Below, in pieces: positions 24,389 to 33,322 of a stretch of 64,000 nt of DNA; position 1 is the stretch's first letter, and every line of letters begins with the position of its first letter. The translations under genes were made by a program, and so were the position numbers. Origin of the DNA: Mucilaginibacter daejeonensis (GTDB lineage: Bacteria > Bacteroidota > Bacteroidia > Sphingobacteriales > Sphingobacteriaceae); NCBI RefSeq assembly GCF_020783335.1, contig NZ_CP086068.1, positions 496,001 through 560,000 on the forward strand, read 5' to 3'. The notes under the pieces are model-generated. The model did no database searches. It had not been told where the DNA came from and was given only the letters and a program-made list of their open reading frames with translations.

Positions 24389-24649
24389 GACAAAACTTTT
24401 TAATGTTTCTTTTTCTAAAAGAGTTTGCAAATATCAGAAAATTAAGAGGATAATGCAATAGTGCCTTCAAAAATAATTTTAAATCTTTTTGAACGACCGC
24501 TTGACCCGTCTCAATAACCAAAACCATTGTCTACCCGATCGCATTGTTAAAGATAGTTGTTTAATTATGGCCTATCAGCAACGATAACGATGGGTAAGTA
24601 TCCAAGATCGTTTATATTGCGCCTACCAATTTAAATATTCTTACTTGTT

Positions 24650-26551
24650 ATGAAAATCAATTCGTTCGACCATTACCACGAGGTCTTTAAACAGAGCGTT
24701 GAACAACCCGAGCAATTTTGGGAGAGCATAGCCGATACCTTCCAATGGCGAAAGAAATGGGACAAGACCCTTGAATGGAATTTTAAAGAGCCTAACATCA
24801 AATGGTTCCAGGGTGGTAAACTTAACATCACCGAGAATTGCCTCGACCGCCAGTTAGATAAAAATGGTGACACCCCCGCCATTATTTGGGAGCCCAACGA
24901 CCCTACCGAAGATCACCGCATAATCACTTATAAACAGCTGTATGACAAGGTTTGCCAGTTCGCTAACGTGCTCAAGAACAATGGTGTAAAAAAAGGCGAC
25001 CGCATTTGTATATACATGCCCATGATACCTGAGCTTGCTATTGCCGTGCTGGCCTGTGCGCGTATCGGTGCTGTACATTCGGTAATATTCGGTGGCTTTT
25101 CGGCACAATCTATTGCCGATCGCATACAAGATGCGCAATGCAACGTGGTGATCACCGCCGATGGTGGTTATCGTGGCGCCAAGGACCTGCCGCTGAAATC
25201 TGTGATCGATGATGCGCTGGTACAGTGCCCTTCGGTAAAACGGGTGATCGTACTAACCCGCAGTCACACACCGGTAAGTATGATCAAAGGCCGCGACGTA
25301 TGGTGGGAAGATGAGATCAGAAAAGTAGAGACGCAAGGCAACCCTGATTGCCCTGCCGAGGAGATGGATGCCGAGGACATGTTATTCATCCTTTATACGT
25401 CCGGATCCACCGGTAAGCCAAAAGGGGTAGTACATACCTGCGGCGGCTACATGGTGTATGCGGGTTACACATTCGATACCGCGTTTCAATATCAGCCCGG
25501 CGAGGTGTACTTCTGTACCGCCGATATCGGTTGGATCACTGGTCATTCTTACATCGTATATGGTCCGCTAACACAAGGCGCTACGGCCGTGATGTTCGAA
25601 GGCGTACCTACCTGGCCGGATGCCGGTCGTTTGTGGGATATCGTCGAAAAATTTAAGGTAAATATTTTATATACCGCACCGACCGCCATCCGCTCGTTAA
25701 TGAGCTTTGGGCTGGATATGGTAAAAGACAAAGACCTGAGTTCGCTGACCAAGCTGGGTTCGGTAGGAGAGCCACTGAACGAGGAGGCCTGGCACTGGTT
25801 CGATGAAAATGTGGGCCATGGTAATTGCCCGATCGTTGATACGTGGTGGCAAACTGAGACGGGTGGTTTCATGATATCGCCTATTGCCAACGTGACGCCG
25901 CTTAAGCCTGGTTATGCCAGCTTGCCGTTGCCGGGCGTACAACCGATACTGGTGGATGAGAATGGTAAAGAGATAGAGGGTAACGATGTAAGCGGGAACC
26001 TTTGTATCAAGTTTCCTTGGCCAGGCATGCTGCGCACCACTTACGGTGATCATGAGCGTTGCCGCACTACTTATTTCGCCACCTATCCTGATATGTATTT
26101 TACCGGCGACGGTAGCTTGCGCGATGCTGATGGCTATTACCGCATCACCGGTCGGGTGGATGACGTACTGAACGTATCAGGTCACCGTATAGGTACCGCC
26201 GAGGTGGAAAATGCTATCAATATGCACAGTAGCGTGGTGGAGTCGGCCGTGGTGGGTTACCCGCACGACATTAAAGGACAGGGCGTTTACGCATTTGTGA
26301 TCAGTCCTGACAAACATGAGAACGAAGAACTGACCCGCAAGGATATCCTCATGACCGTAAGCCGGATCATTGGACCGATAGCCAAGCCTGACAAGATCCA
26401 ATTTGTTAGCGGATTGCCTAAAACGCGCTCGGGCAAGATCATGCGTCGCATATTACGTAAGATCGCCGAAGGAGATACCTCTAACTTGGGCGATACCAGC
26501 ACACTGCTGGATCCAAGCGTGGTGGACGAGATCAAAGACGGAGCTTTGTAA
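24650..26551 (+). CDS. acs: Acetyl-CoA synthetase
   Basis: AMP-forming acetate:CoA ligase for acetate assimilation in the cytoplasm, 633 residues, normal length. Features in order: GDRICIYMPMIPE; the phosphate loop YTSGSTGKPKG (about 249-259); the acetate/CoA pocket segment DIGWITGHSYIVYGPL; WWQTETGG (about 402-409); the hinge region TGDGSLRDADGYYRITGRVDDVLNVSGHRIGTAE broken over about 485-520; and the C-terminal lysine that is regulated by acetylation, in PKTRSGKIMRR (about 592-602). It stands alone between rpmB and a terminator. Confidence 0.97.
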   Translation: MKINSFDHYHEVFKQSVEQPEQFWESIADTFQWRKKWDKTLEWNFKEPNIKWFQGGKLNITENCLDRQLDKNGDTPAIIWEPNDPTEDHRIITYKQLYDKVCQFANVLKNNGVKKGDRICIYMPMIPELAIAVLACARIGAVHSVIFGGFSAQSIADRIQDAQCNVVITADGGYRGAKDLPLKSVIDDALVQCPSVKRVIVLTRSHTPVSMIKGRDVWWEDEIRKVETQGNPDCPAEEMDAEDMLFILYTSGSTGKPKGVVHTCGGYMVYAGYTFDTAFQYQPGEVYFCTADIGWITGHSYIVYGPLTQGATAVMFEGVPTWPDAGRLWDIVEKFKVNILYTAPTAIRSLMSFGLDMVKDKDLSSLTKLGSVGEPLNEEAWHWFDENVGHGNCPIVDTWWQTETGGFMISPIANVTPLKPGYASLPLPGVQPILVDENGKEIEGNDVSGNLCIKFPWPGMLRTTYGDHERCRTTYFATYPDMYFTGDGSLRDADGYYRITGRVDDVLNVSGHRIGTAEVENAINMHSSVVESAVVGYPHDIKGQGVYAFVISPDKHENEELTRKDILMTVSRIIGPIAKPDKIQFVSGLPKTRSGKIMRRILRKIAEGDTSNLGDTSTLLDPSVVDEIKDGAL

Positions 26552-26577
26552 CAAGGCCTTAAAAGTATGATTATAAC

Positions 26578-26613
26578 GACCGGACGTTCGCAGAGCGGTC
26601 CGGTCTTGTTTTT
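26578..26613 (+). terminator. Terminator of acs
   Basis: Perfect GACCGGAC / GTCCGGTC stem, 12-base loop, followed by TTGTTTTT. Confidence 0.8.
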
Positions 26614-26662
26614 AATAAGTGGCCGGTTCATCCATTTTACTTAACCATATTAGCCAGTGTTT

Positions 26663-28009
26663 ATGTGGCGTTATACTTTGATCTTATTTTTTGTCGCTAT
26701 CGGCCTCAGAAGCCAAGCGACCACTACTGGTAAGTGGCCAAGCCTGGTGACCGGTGGTAGTATTCAATTCAGCATCACCGAAGCTAAAATGCCTCTTAAG
26801 GACTTTGACGGCCGTATTATGACGGTAGTTTACCTGGAGCGACTGAAGCTGAGAAAGGTCGGCCGTAATAGTATTAAAAACGATGTGTCTTGGCTGTTGG
26901 CTCAGGGCTATAGGGTGGTGGAGCTTGACTATGCCCATCATCAAAAGGCCATCTCGCCCAACATCAACGCCGACATTATTGCCATCAATGACTCTATTAG
27001 CGCCGGAAAGTTTTGCGGTTTGCATGACTGCTCGCAATACCGGTCATACGTGCTTTTTGAAGGCTACCGATTGATGCGCGATGTGCCTTACTTTGTAGAT
27101 GATCCAAAGGTGTACAACACGCCAAAGGAGTATTTTAAAGGCGATAGTTTGTACATGGACATCATTTATCCGGCCAACACGCGCAAACAGGTACCGGTGG
27201 TGCTCTCCTTCTCTTACAGCAACAGCTATGCTACCTATGATCAAGCCAAGGGAGTACTTACTGATCAAAACAAACATCAACGGCTAAAGCAGGCATACAC
27301 ACTGGCGGCATTCAATGATTCGTTTTTGGAAGGGGCGCCGGGTAGAGGCATAGCCTGGGCCATTGCGGATCATCCTAAATACTGTCCGTGGGGAAAAGGT
27401 CAACCGGTGAATGGCCGCAATGATACCTATCGCTCGTTTGAGGACGGCATAGATGCTGCCCGTAAGGTACGGTCAGGAATAAGGACATTGCGTACGATAG
27501 GCAAGAGTATAGGCTTATCGGGTAAGATAGGTATCTACGGCTTCTCAAGAGGCTCTACAGCAGGTTCAATGGCCATTGGCGACAGGAAGGTGCCGGCCAT
27601 CGATACTGCCGGTTTTAACAAGGAAACTAACGCGCAGGTGCAGGCCGCTGCGCTTGGTCCGGGGGTGTTCGACCACACACAAATTTACAACACTATCAAT
27701 GATGGCGATGCCAATCTGGAAACGCATTGCCCATGGGTTTGGGGCGAATTGGAGAAGAACCGTGCTGTTTGGGAGCGACAAGGCGCTGCTTACCTGGTCA
27801 ATTCATCGGCTACTGCGCCTGTGATGTTCTTTCACAATACCGATGATGATCATTACTACGACGACCAGATCCAACATTTCAAGGCAAAGCTTTCATCTTT
27901 GAATGTGCCGGTGTTATCGATCACCAATTATGGCAAGGGCCATTCGGTACCGCAAACTGGAGAGGTGCTGTCGCAACTGTATGATTTTTTTGAGCAGTAC
28001 TTGAAATAG
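26663..28009 (+). CDS. Secreted alpha/beta hydrolase
   Basis: 448-residue exported protein from the ATG at 26663 (signal-like MWRYTLILFFVAIGL). A beta-rich front domain of about 150 residues includes DDPKVYNTPKEYF. An alpha/beta hydrolase domain follows: VPVVLSFSYSNSY, nucleophile elbow GFSRGSTAGS (Ser near 295), a DDDHYYDD segment with the likely catalytic Asp, and the His in KGHSVPQTGE close to the end. This layout resembles Bacteroidetes carbohydrate or peptide esterases, but the substrate is not known. It stands alone with terminators on both sides. Confidence 0.75.
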   Translation: MWRYTLILFFVAIGLRSQATTTGKWPSLVTGGSIQFSITEAKMPLKDFDGRIMTVVYLERLKLRKVGRNSIKNDVSWLLAQGYRVVELDYAHHQKAISPNINADIIAINDSISAGKFCGLHDCSQYRSYVLFEGYRLMRDVPYFVDDPKVYNTPKEYFKGDSLYMDIIYPANTRKQVPVVLSFSYSNSYATYDQAKGVLTDQNKHQRLKQAYTLAAFNDSFLEGAPGRGIAWAIADHPKYCPWGKGQPVNGRNDTYRSFEDGIDAARKVRSGIRTLRTIGKSIGLSGKIGIYGFSRGSTAGSMAIGDRKVPAIDTAGFNKETNAQVQAAALGPGVFDHTQIYNTINDGDANLETHCPWVWGELEKNRAVWERQGAAYLVNSSATAPVMFFHNTDDDHYYDDQIQHFKAKLSSLNVPVLSITNYGKGHSVPQTGEVLSQLYDFFEQYLK

Positions 28010-28030
28010 TCAAGAACATCCCAATAAAAA

Positions 28031-28058
28031 AAGCGGCTGCCCTATAAGGCAGCCGCTT
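28031..28058. terminator. Terminator between the hydrolase and sigma factor genes
   Basis: AAGCGGCTGCC / GGCAGCCGCTT perfect stem with a 6-base loop, preceded by an A run, between convergent genes. The A run becomes a T run for the minus-strand sigma factor gene. Confidence 0.75.
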
Positions 28059-28092
28059 CCAGTTGTATATATTGAGTTTAAATGTGCTCTAA

Positions 28093-28632
28093 CTATTCTT
28101 CGTCGGCGTATACCGCTTTTTTCACACCGTTATCATAAGCCTTCAAGTTCTTTTTAAGAAGCTTGCGAGCAACATGGATACGTGTTTTTACGGTACCGAT
28201 AGGGATAGCTAAGTGATCAGCTATCTCATGATACTTATGGCCTTCAAAGTACATGGTGAAAGGCACATAGTAGTCTTCAGGTAATCTGTCTAAAGCGCGA
28301 CGGATGTCATCCATGATGAACTTCGACTCGCCTTGATTTTTGGTAGAGCTGAACACCAGGTTCGCTGAAGATATCTCTTCTGACTTGGTAACAAATGTGC
28401 TCATCTTAACGAACCTGCGGTAATTATTGATGAACGTATTTTTCATGATGGTATACAACCATCCTTTTAAGTTAGTACCTTCTTTGAACTTGTTATAGTA
28501 GGTAATAGCCTTCAACATTGTGTCCTGGACAAGGTCGTTAGCATCGTCTGCATCGTGCGTAAAGTGCAATGCGTATGAACGTAGTGAACTTGCCTGACGC
28601 AGTACCATGGTGTTAAACTCAATCTTTGTCAT
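28093..28632 (-). CDS. ECF-type RNA polymerase sigma factor
   Basis: 179 residues from MTKIEFNTMVLRQ; a 20-codon extension upstream is unlikely. Region 2 holds DADDANDLVQDTMLKAITYYNKF and GWLYTIMKNTFINNYRR, split over about 25-75. Region 4 holds LPEDYYVPFTMYFEGHKYHEIA and the helix-turn-helix IPIGTVKTRIHVARKLL (about 145-165). This is the widely conserved Bacteroidetes sigma factor with no cognate anti-sigma gene beside it. The unusually long 236-base gap upstream, AT-rich and without a gene, is likely its control region. Confidence 0.9.
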   Translation of the reverse strand: MTKIEFNTMVLRQASSLRSYALHFTHDADDANDLVQDTMLKAITYYNKFKEGTNLKGWLYTIMKNTFINNYRRFVKMSTFVTKSEEISSANLVFSSTKNQGESKFIMDDIRRALDRLPEDYYVPFTMYFEGHKYHEIADHLAIPIGTVKTRIHVARKLLKKNLKAYDNGVKKAVYADEE

Positions 28633-28928
28633 TATGTTATCTGTTAAAGTTTTGTACACAGACAGTGACAAACATGATACCGTTTTGGCCAAAGCCGAAA
28701 TTATTGATGCCTAAAGCGCGGTGCTTTTGAACTTAAATATCAAAAAAGTGGCCTGGATCAAAACAAAAGGAGGGTGTATAATATATTGTTTACCAGAAAT
28801 TTACCTATGGTTAATCTGTAAAGTAATTAATTAACTATAAGGTTAAGATGAGGTGTGTTGCATTTTGCATACAATAACCTACGTACTGTTCACATTATTG
28901 GATGGTGAAACACAAAATGTTGTATGAT

Positions 28929-29948
28929 CTACTGGATAATGTTCACTTCACGCTCCAATATTACTCCAAAACGCTCCTTCACACTGTCAATGATCTGTGA
29001 GGAAAGATCATAGATCTCTTGCCCGGTGGCTCCACCATGATTGACCAACACAAGCGCTTGGTTCTTCCAGGTACCGGTATGGCCTACTACCTTTCCTTTC
29101 CAGCCGCATTGCTCGATCAGCCAGCCGGCCGCCAGTTTGACCAGGCCTTCGCCTGCAGGGTAATGTGATATGTTGGGATGCTGTGCTTGTATGGCTGAGA
29201 ACTGCTCCTGTGTAATGACCGGGTTCTTAAAAAAGCTACCCGAGTTGCCTATGGTAGATGGATCAGGAAGCTTGGATACCCTGATGGCCGATATCACTTG
29301 AGATACATCTTTGATGGTAGGATTGTCAATATGGCGTGCTGTAAGTTCCTGCTTAATGGCCCCGTAGCTTAAGTTGAGCTTAGGTATGGTGCTGAGTTTG
29401 TATTTAACAGAAGTGATGATGAACTCTCCTTTGAGGGTAGATTTAAAAACACTTTCGCGGTAACCAAAGTGGCAATCAGCATTGGTGAACGTTTTGATCT
29501 GCCCGGTGGCGATCTCAAAAGCGCGACAGCTTTCAAAAATGTCCTTGATCTCGACACCGTAAGCGCCAATGTTCTGGATAGGAGATGCACCGACCGATCC
29601 GGGTATCAGGCTCAGGTTCTCCATGCCGGCAAAACCATGGTCCACGCAGAAGTTCACCAGGTCGTTCCATACTTCGCCAGCCCCTGCATCAACGGTCACG
29701 GTGTCGCCATTGATCTGATGCTCGATACCCCGTATGTTCATGCGGATCACCAGTCCGTCAAAGTTGTTCACCAGTAACAGGTTGCTGCCTCCGCCCAATA
29801 CAAGCCTTGGTATACGTTGCCAGCGCTCGTCCATGAACAGTTCGCGGAGTTGTTCTTCCCGGCTTATCTCAACAAAATACCGTGCCTGTGCCTCGATACC
29901 AAAGGTGTTGAAATTTTTGAGGGATACGTTCTCTTCTATCTGTAACAT
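28929..29948 (-). CDS. murB: UDP-N-acetylenolpyruvoylglucosamine reductase
   Basis: FAD enzyme making UDP-N-acetylmuramate for peptidoglycan. 339 residues from MLQIEENVSLKNFNTFG. FAD-binding segments LVLGGGSNLLLV (about 48-59) and LSLIPGSVGASPIQNIGAYGVEI (about 111-133, given here in part) are present. The catalytic Ser lies in GNSGSFFKNP (about 230-239), and the C-terminal Glu in VILEREVNII. Length and the extra segment put it in type I MurB. It stands alone between the sigma factor and GIN-domain genes. Confidence 0.96.
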   Translation of the reverse strand: MLQIEENVSLKNFNTFGIEAQARYFVEISREEQLRELFMDERWQRIPRLVLGGGSNLLLVNNFDGLVIRMNIRGIEHQINGDTVTVDAGAGEVWNDLVNFCVDHGFAGMENLSLIPGSVGASPIQNIGAYGVEIKDIFESCRAFEIATGQIKTFTNADCHFGYRESVFKSTLKGEFIITSVKYKLSTIPKLNLSYGAIKQELTARHIDNPTIKDVSQVISAIRVSKLPDPSTIGNSGSFFKNPVITQEQFSAIQAQHPNISHYPAGEGLVKLAAGWLIEQCGWKGKVVGHTGTWKNQALVLVNHGGATGQEIYDLSSQIIDSVKERFGVILEREVNIIQ

Positions 29949-30016
29949 GGTGTATGGGTGTTTAGCGCGCAAATCTCGTTAATTATTATCAGATCCGCTT
30001 CATGGCCGGTGGTATA

Positions 30017-30051
30017 ACATTCAAAGGCGCAACAAGTGCGCCTTTGAATGT
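30017..30051. terminator. Terminator between murB and the GIN-domain gene
   Basis: Perfect 15-base arms ACATTCAAAGGCGCA / TGCGCCTTTGAATGT with a 5-base loop, downstream of the GIN-domain gene on the minus strand. Confidence 0.8.
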
Positions 30052-30068
30052 ATATAATAAGGTTTATG

Positions 30069-30803
30069 TTAGAACTTGATCAGGTCGCCGCTACCGCTGA
30101 TATTGCTGTTCACGTTGCGGGCACCGCCGGTGTAACGCACATCCCCCGAGCCTGAGGTAGAGGCATCGATCTTTTCGGTAGCATTTACGGTAGCATCGCC
30201 TGAGCCTGAGATGCGAATGGTGGTGCTGGTGGTCACTAAATTCTTGCCGCTAAAATCGCCTGAGCCTGATATGCGGATGTTCGACACATCGGCACGGCCG
30301 GTCAGTTTGATGTCACCAGAGCCGCTGCTTACACTTTCAAGGTTCTTTACATCTACCTTGCCTTCAATATCGCCAGAGCCGCTGGTGCTCACCTTTAAGG
30401 CCTGTGTGCGGAAACCTTCTTTAAAGTAAATATCGCCGGAGCCGCTCATGCCTATACTTTTCAGATCCTTGGCCACTATGCGTACCACACGTTTGCTGTC
30501 GCTATTCCAGTTCCAGGTAAAACCGCTGCTGCTTTTGTTGTAGATCTTCAGCACGCCGTCCTTTACCTCGGTAATGATCTTATCGATCTCGTTGCCATTG
30601 GCTTCCACCTTTACCGATTCAGTAGAACCTTGTGTGATATACACATCGAACGAGCCCGAAACAGCAACAGCCGAGAAGCCCGATAAATGACGGTCCTGTA
30701 CATCATACCGTGATATATTAACAGCAGGTGTTGGTTTAGCGAAAGTTTGAGTGGTGCCTGCGATCAGTGCAGTAGCCAGTAATATGCGAGACAAAGTTTT
30801 CAT
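30069..30803 (-). CDS. Secreted GIN-domain (DUF2807) protein with seven SGSGD repeats
   Basis: 244 residues with a signal peptide (MKTLSRILLATALIAGTTQTFA). The mature protein is a repeated beta-helix: the motif SGSGD appears seven times (in MSGSGDIYF, TSGSGDIEG, SSGSGDIKL, ISGSGDFSG, ISGSGDATV, TSGSGDVRY and ISGSGDLIKF) at intervals of about 17-20 residues, giving one rung each. This is the head GIN / auto-transporter adhesin head domain family, common in Bacteroidetes and probably periplasmic or cell-surface. Function is unproven. The start two codons earlier (ATG at 30809) is equally possible. Confidence 0.85.
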   Translation of the reverse strand: MKTLSRILLATALIAGTTQTFAKPTPAVNISRYDVQDRHLSGFSAVAVSGSFDVYITQGSTESVKVEANGNEIDKIITEVKDGVLKIYNKSSSGFTWNWNSDSKRVVRIVAKDLKSIGMSGSGDIYFKEGFRTQALKVSTSGSGDIEGKVDVKNLESVSSGSGDIKLTGRADVSNIRISGSGDFSGKNLVTTSTTIRISGSGDATVNATEKIDASTSGSGDVRYTGGARNVNSNISGSGDLIKF

Positions 30804-30897
30804 GGTCATTAACGTTAGTTATTGATAAGACGCCGGCTGTTCACGAATGGTTACAGTGAAAAATGAAATTATCTTGGGCGCATCGCTGCCCAATGAA

Positions 30898-30925
30898 AAA
30901 GCCACCGCTGTTGGACGGTGGCTTT
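30898..30925. terminator. Terminator of the arabinose operon
   Basis: AAAGCCACCG / CGGTGGCTTT stem with an 8-base loop, 20 bases beyond the araA stop on the minus strand. Confidence 0.85.
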
Positions 30926-30945
30926 GATAACTTTATTAGATCGTA

Positions 30946-32445
30946 TTACTTGATCAGCTTGTAATAAGCATCGTTCCAGGCGATCTCTTTTTGGAACTCG
31001 CGTAGTTTGGTGTCCTGACCGATCAACAGGTATTCGATACCGGCCATTTCAGCAAAGGCATGCAAATGCTCGTCGGTAAGGTTCTGGCTGTAGCAAGTAT
31101 GGTGTGCACCACCAGCATAGATCCAGGCCGCACATCCGTCCTTCATGTTCGGGTATGGTTTCCAAAGTACGCGGGCAACAGGCAGCTTAGGCAGGTCATG
31201 AGTAGGCTCAACCGCTTCCACCTCATTAACGATCATACGGAAACGGTTACCCATATCTACGATGGATGCGTTCAGCGCTGCGCCACCGGCCACGTTAAAT
31301 ACTAATCGTACAGGGTCAGCTTTGCCGCCTATACCTAATTGATGCACTTCTACCTTTGGTTTGCCGGTAGCAATGGCAGGATCAACCTCCAACATGTGCG
31401 ATCCTAACACCAGGGAGTTATTACCGTCGAAGTGGTAAGTGTAGTCTTCCATAAAGGCGTTACCTCCTGGCAGGCCGGCACCCATCACTTTCATGGCACG
31501 TACCAAGGCTGCGGTCTTCCAGTCGCCTTCGCCGGCAAAGCCGTAACCTTCGGCCATCAGGCGTTGTGCGCCAATACCCGGCAGTTGTACCATGCCATGC
31601 AGATCCTCAAATGTATCACTGAAGCCTTTGAAGCCACCTTGTTTCAGGAACGTACGTAAGCCAACCTCGATCTTAGCGGCCTCCACTAATGACTGGTGCT
31701 GGTCTCCACCTTTAAGCAATGACGGCATCACGTCGTACAGGTCAAAATACTCCTGGATCTGCTGGTCGATCAGTGCATGGTCAAGCGAGTTGATCACATG
31801 TACCAGGTCGCCGATACCATATGAGTTCACTGAGAAACCGAACTGCAGCTCAGCTTCTACCTTATCGCCATCGGTAACGGCCACATAACGCATGTTATCG
31901 CCAAAACGGGCAAATTTGGCACCTTGCCAGTCATGCCAACCGGCAGCAGCACGTGCCCAAACATTGATCTGGTCGGCTACTTCTTTTTCTTGCCAGTGGC
32001 CAACCACTACCTTGCGGCGTAAACGCATACGGCTAACCATGAAACCGAACTCGCGGTCGCCGTGAGCACTTTGGTTCAGGTTCATAAAGTCCATATCGAT
32101 GCTCGACCATGGTATCTCGGCGTTGAACTGGGTATGCAGGTGCAGTATCGGTTTTTTAAGGATGCTTAAACCTCGGATCCACATTTTAGCGGGCGAGAAA
32201 GTATGCATCCAGGTGATCAGACCTATACAGTTAGGCGCTACGTTAGCTTGCTGTACCAGGCTATATATCTCTTCAGATGACTTAACGGTAGGTTTGAATA
32301 CTACGGTCACCGGGATGGTCGCGTTAGCGTTCAGGCCATTGGCTATCTCTTGCGAGTGAGCGGCTACCTGTTTAAGGGTCTCCTCACCATAAAGGTCCTG
32401 GCTACCGGTAACGAACCATACTTCTAATTCTTTTAAGTTTATCAT
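30946..32445 (-). CDS. araA: L-arabinose isomerase
   Basis: Converts L-arabinose to L-ribulose, 499 residues, normal length. The start [18 protein letters not shown] is diagnostic. Other marks are [45 protein letters not shown] with an acidic metal ligand, and MLEVDPAIA and HHTCYS with metal-binding histidines. It is the last gene of araB-araD-araA, 111 bases after araD, and ends at a terminator. Expression is expected to follow arabinose through the NUDIX-type regulator encoded upstream. Confidence 0.97.
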   Translation of the reverse strand: MINLKELEVWFVTGSQDLYGEETLKQVAAHSQEIANGLNANATIPVTVVFKPTVKSSEEIYSLVQQANVAPNCIGLITWMHTFSPAKMWIRGLSILKKPILHLHTQFNAEIPWSSIDMDFMNLNQSAHGDREFGFMVSRMRLRRKVVVGHWQEKEVADQINVWARAAAGWHDWQGAKFARFGDNMRYVAVTDGDKVEAELQFGFSVNSYGIGDLVHVINSLDHALIDQQIQEYFDLYDVMPSLLKGGDQHQSLVEAAKIEVGLRTFLKQGGFKGFSDTFEDLHGMVQLPGIGAQRLMAEGYGFAGEGDWKTAALVRAMKVMGAGLPGGNAFMEDYTYHFDGNNSLVLGSHMLEVDPAIATGKPKVEVHQLGIGGKADPVRLVFNVAGGAALNASIVDMGNRFRMIVNEVEAVEPTHDLPKLPVARVLWKPYPNMKDGCAAWIYAGGAHHTCYSQNLTDEHLHAFAEMAGIEYLLIGQDTKLREFQKEIAWNDAYYKLIK

Positions 32446-32556
32446 TTTTCTGTTGAAAAAAAGTTAAGATGTTGATCAGTTAAATAGTTAAGTTGTTATT
32501 GGTGAGCAATGTTATGGCAGTATCAACTACTTTGCCACTCACCGCTCACTCCTCAC

Positions 32557-33258
32557 TTAACTTTGTCCATAATAAGAATCTGGCCCGTGCTTGCGTTCAT
32601 AGTGCTTGCGGATCAGGGCGTCTTTCAGGCGCGGAGCTTGTGGGTTGATCTGCTCGGTAAGCAAGGCCATTTTGGCTATAGCTTCTAAAACTGCGCTGTT
32701 ATGCACTGCTTTGGCTGCGGTCTTGCCCCAGCTGAATGGTGCGTGGTTGCCCACTAATACCATCTCCACTTCTTTATGATCAAGGCCCTTGTCGGCAAAT
32801 ACATCCATGATCTGGAAGCCGGTCTTGTACTCGTAATCACCTTGGATGTACTCATCGCTCATTGGAGGTGCACAGGGGATATCCACAGTATTGTAATCGG
32901 CATGAGTGGTGCCAAAGATCGGGATGTCCCGTTGCGATTGCGCCCATGCGGTACCGTAAGTAGAGTGCGTGTGGCAGATGCCGCCAACCGTTGGCCAGTG
33001 TTTGTACAACACGGCGTGGGTCTTGGTATCTGATGACGGGCGCAGGTCACCTTCAACGGTGTTGCCATCAAAGTCAACGATCACCATTTTTTCGGTCGAT
33101 AGGTCCTCGTAAGGCACGCCACTGGGTTTGATCGCAAAAACGCCCAGCTCGTGGTCGGCGGCGCTTACGTTACCAAAGGTAAAGATCACCAGCCCCAACT
33201 TGGGTAGTTCCATGTTAGCCTCATAGGCGGCCTGTTGTATGTGTGCGTATTTGCTCAT
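32557..33258 (-). CDS. araD: L-ribulose-5-phosphate 4-epimerase
   Basis: Zinc-dependent class II aldolase-fold enzyme linking L-ribulose 5-phosphate to D-xylulose 5-phosphate, 233 residues. Features are LVIFTFGNVSAAD (about 23-35), IKPSGVPYEDL, THAVLYKHWP, GGICHTHSTYGTAWAQS with the zinc-binding histidines, GTTHADYN, and GNHAPFSWG with the third histidine. Length is normal. The gene lies 64 bases after araB and before araA on the minus strand. Confidence 0.97.
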   Translation of the reverse strand: MSKYAHIQQAAYEANMELPKLGLVIFTFGNVSAADHELGVFAIKPSGVPYEDLSTEKMVIVDFDGNTVEGDLRPSSDTKTHAVLYKHWPTVGGICHTHSTYGTAWAQSQRDIPIFGTTHADYNTVDIPCAPPMSDEYIQGDYEYKTGFQIMDVFADKGLDHKEVEMVLVGNHAPFSWGKTAAKAVHNSAVLEAIAKMALLTEQINPQAPRLKDALIRKHYERKHGPDSYYGQS

Positions 33259-33322
33259 TATGCTTGAACCGGAATTTTAGGAATTTATTGAAGTTGCAGA
33301 AGTGATCAATAGGTGTGTCGAA

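Noticed and set aside
30100..30450. Short tandem repeats in DNA resembling a repeat array
   Set aside because: They encode the SGSGD rungs of the GIN-domain protein and have no spacer structure, so they are neither CRISPR nor a noncoding repeat.
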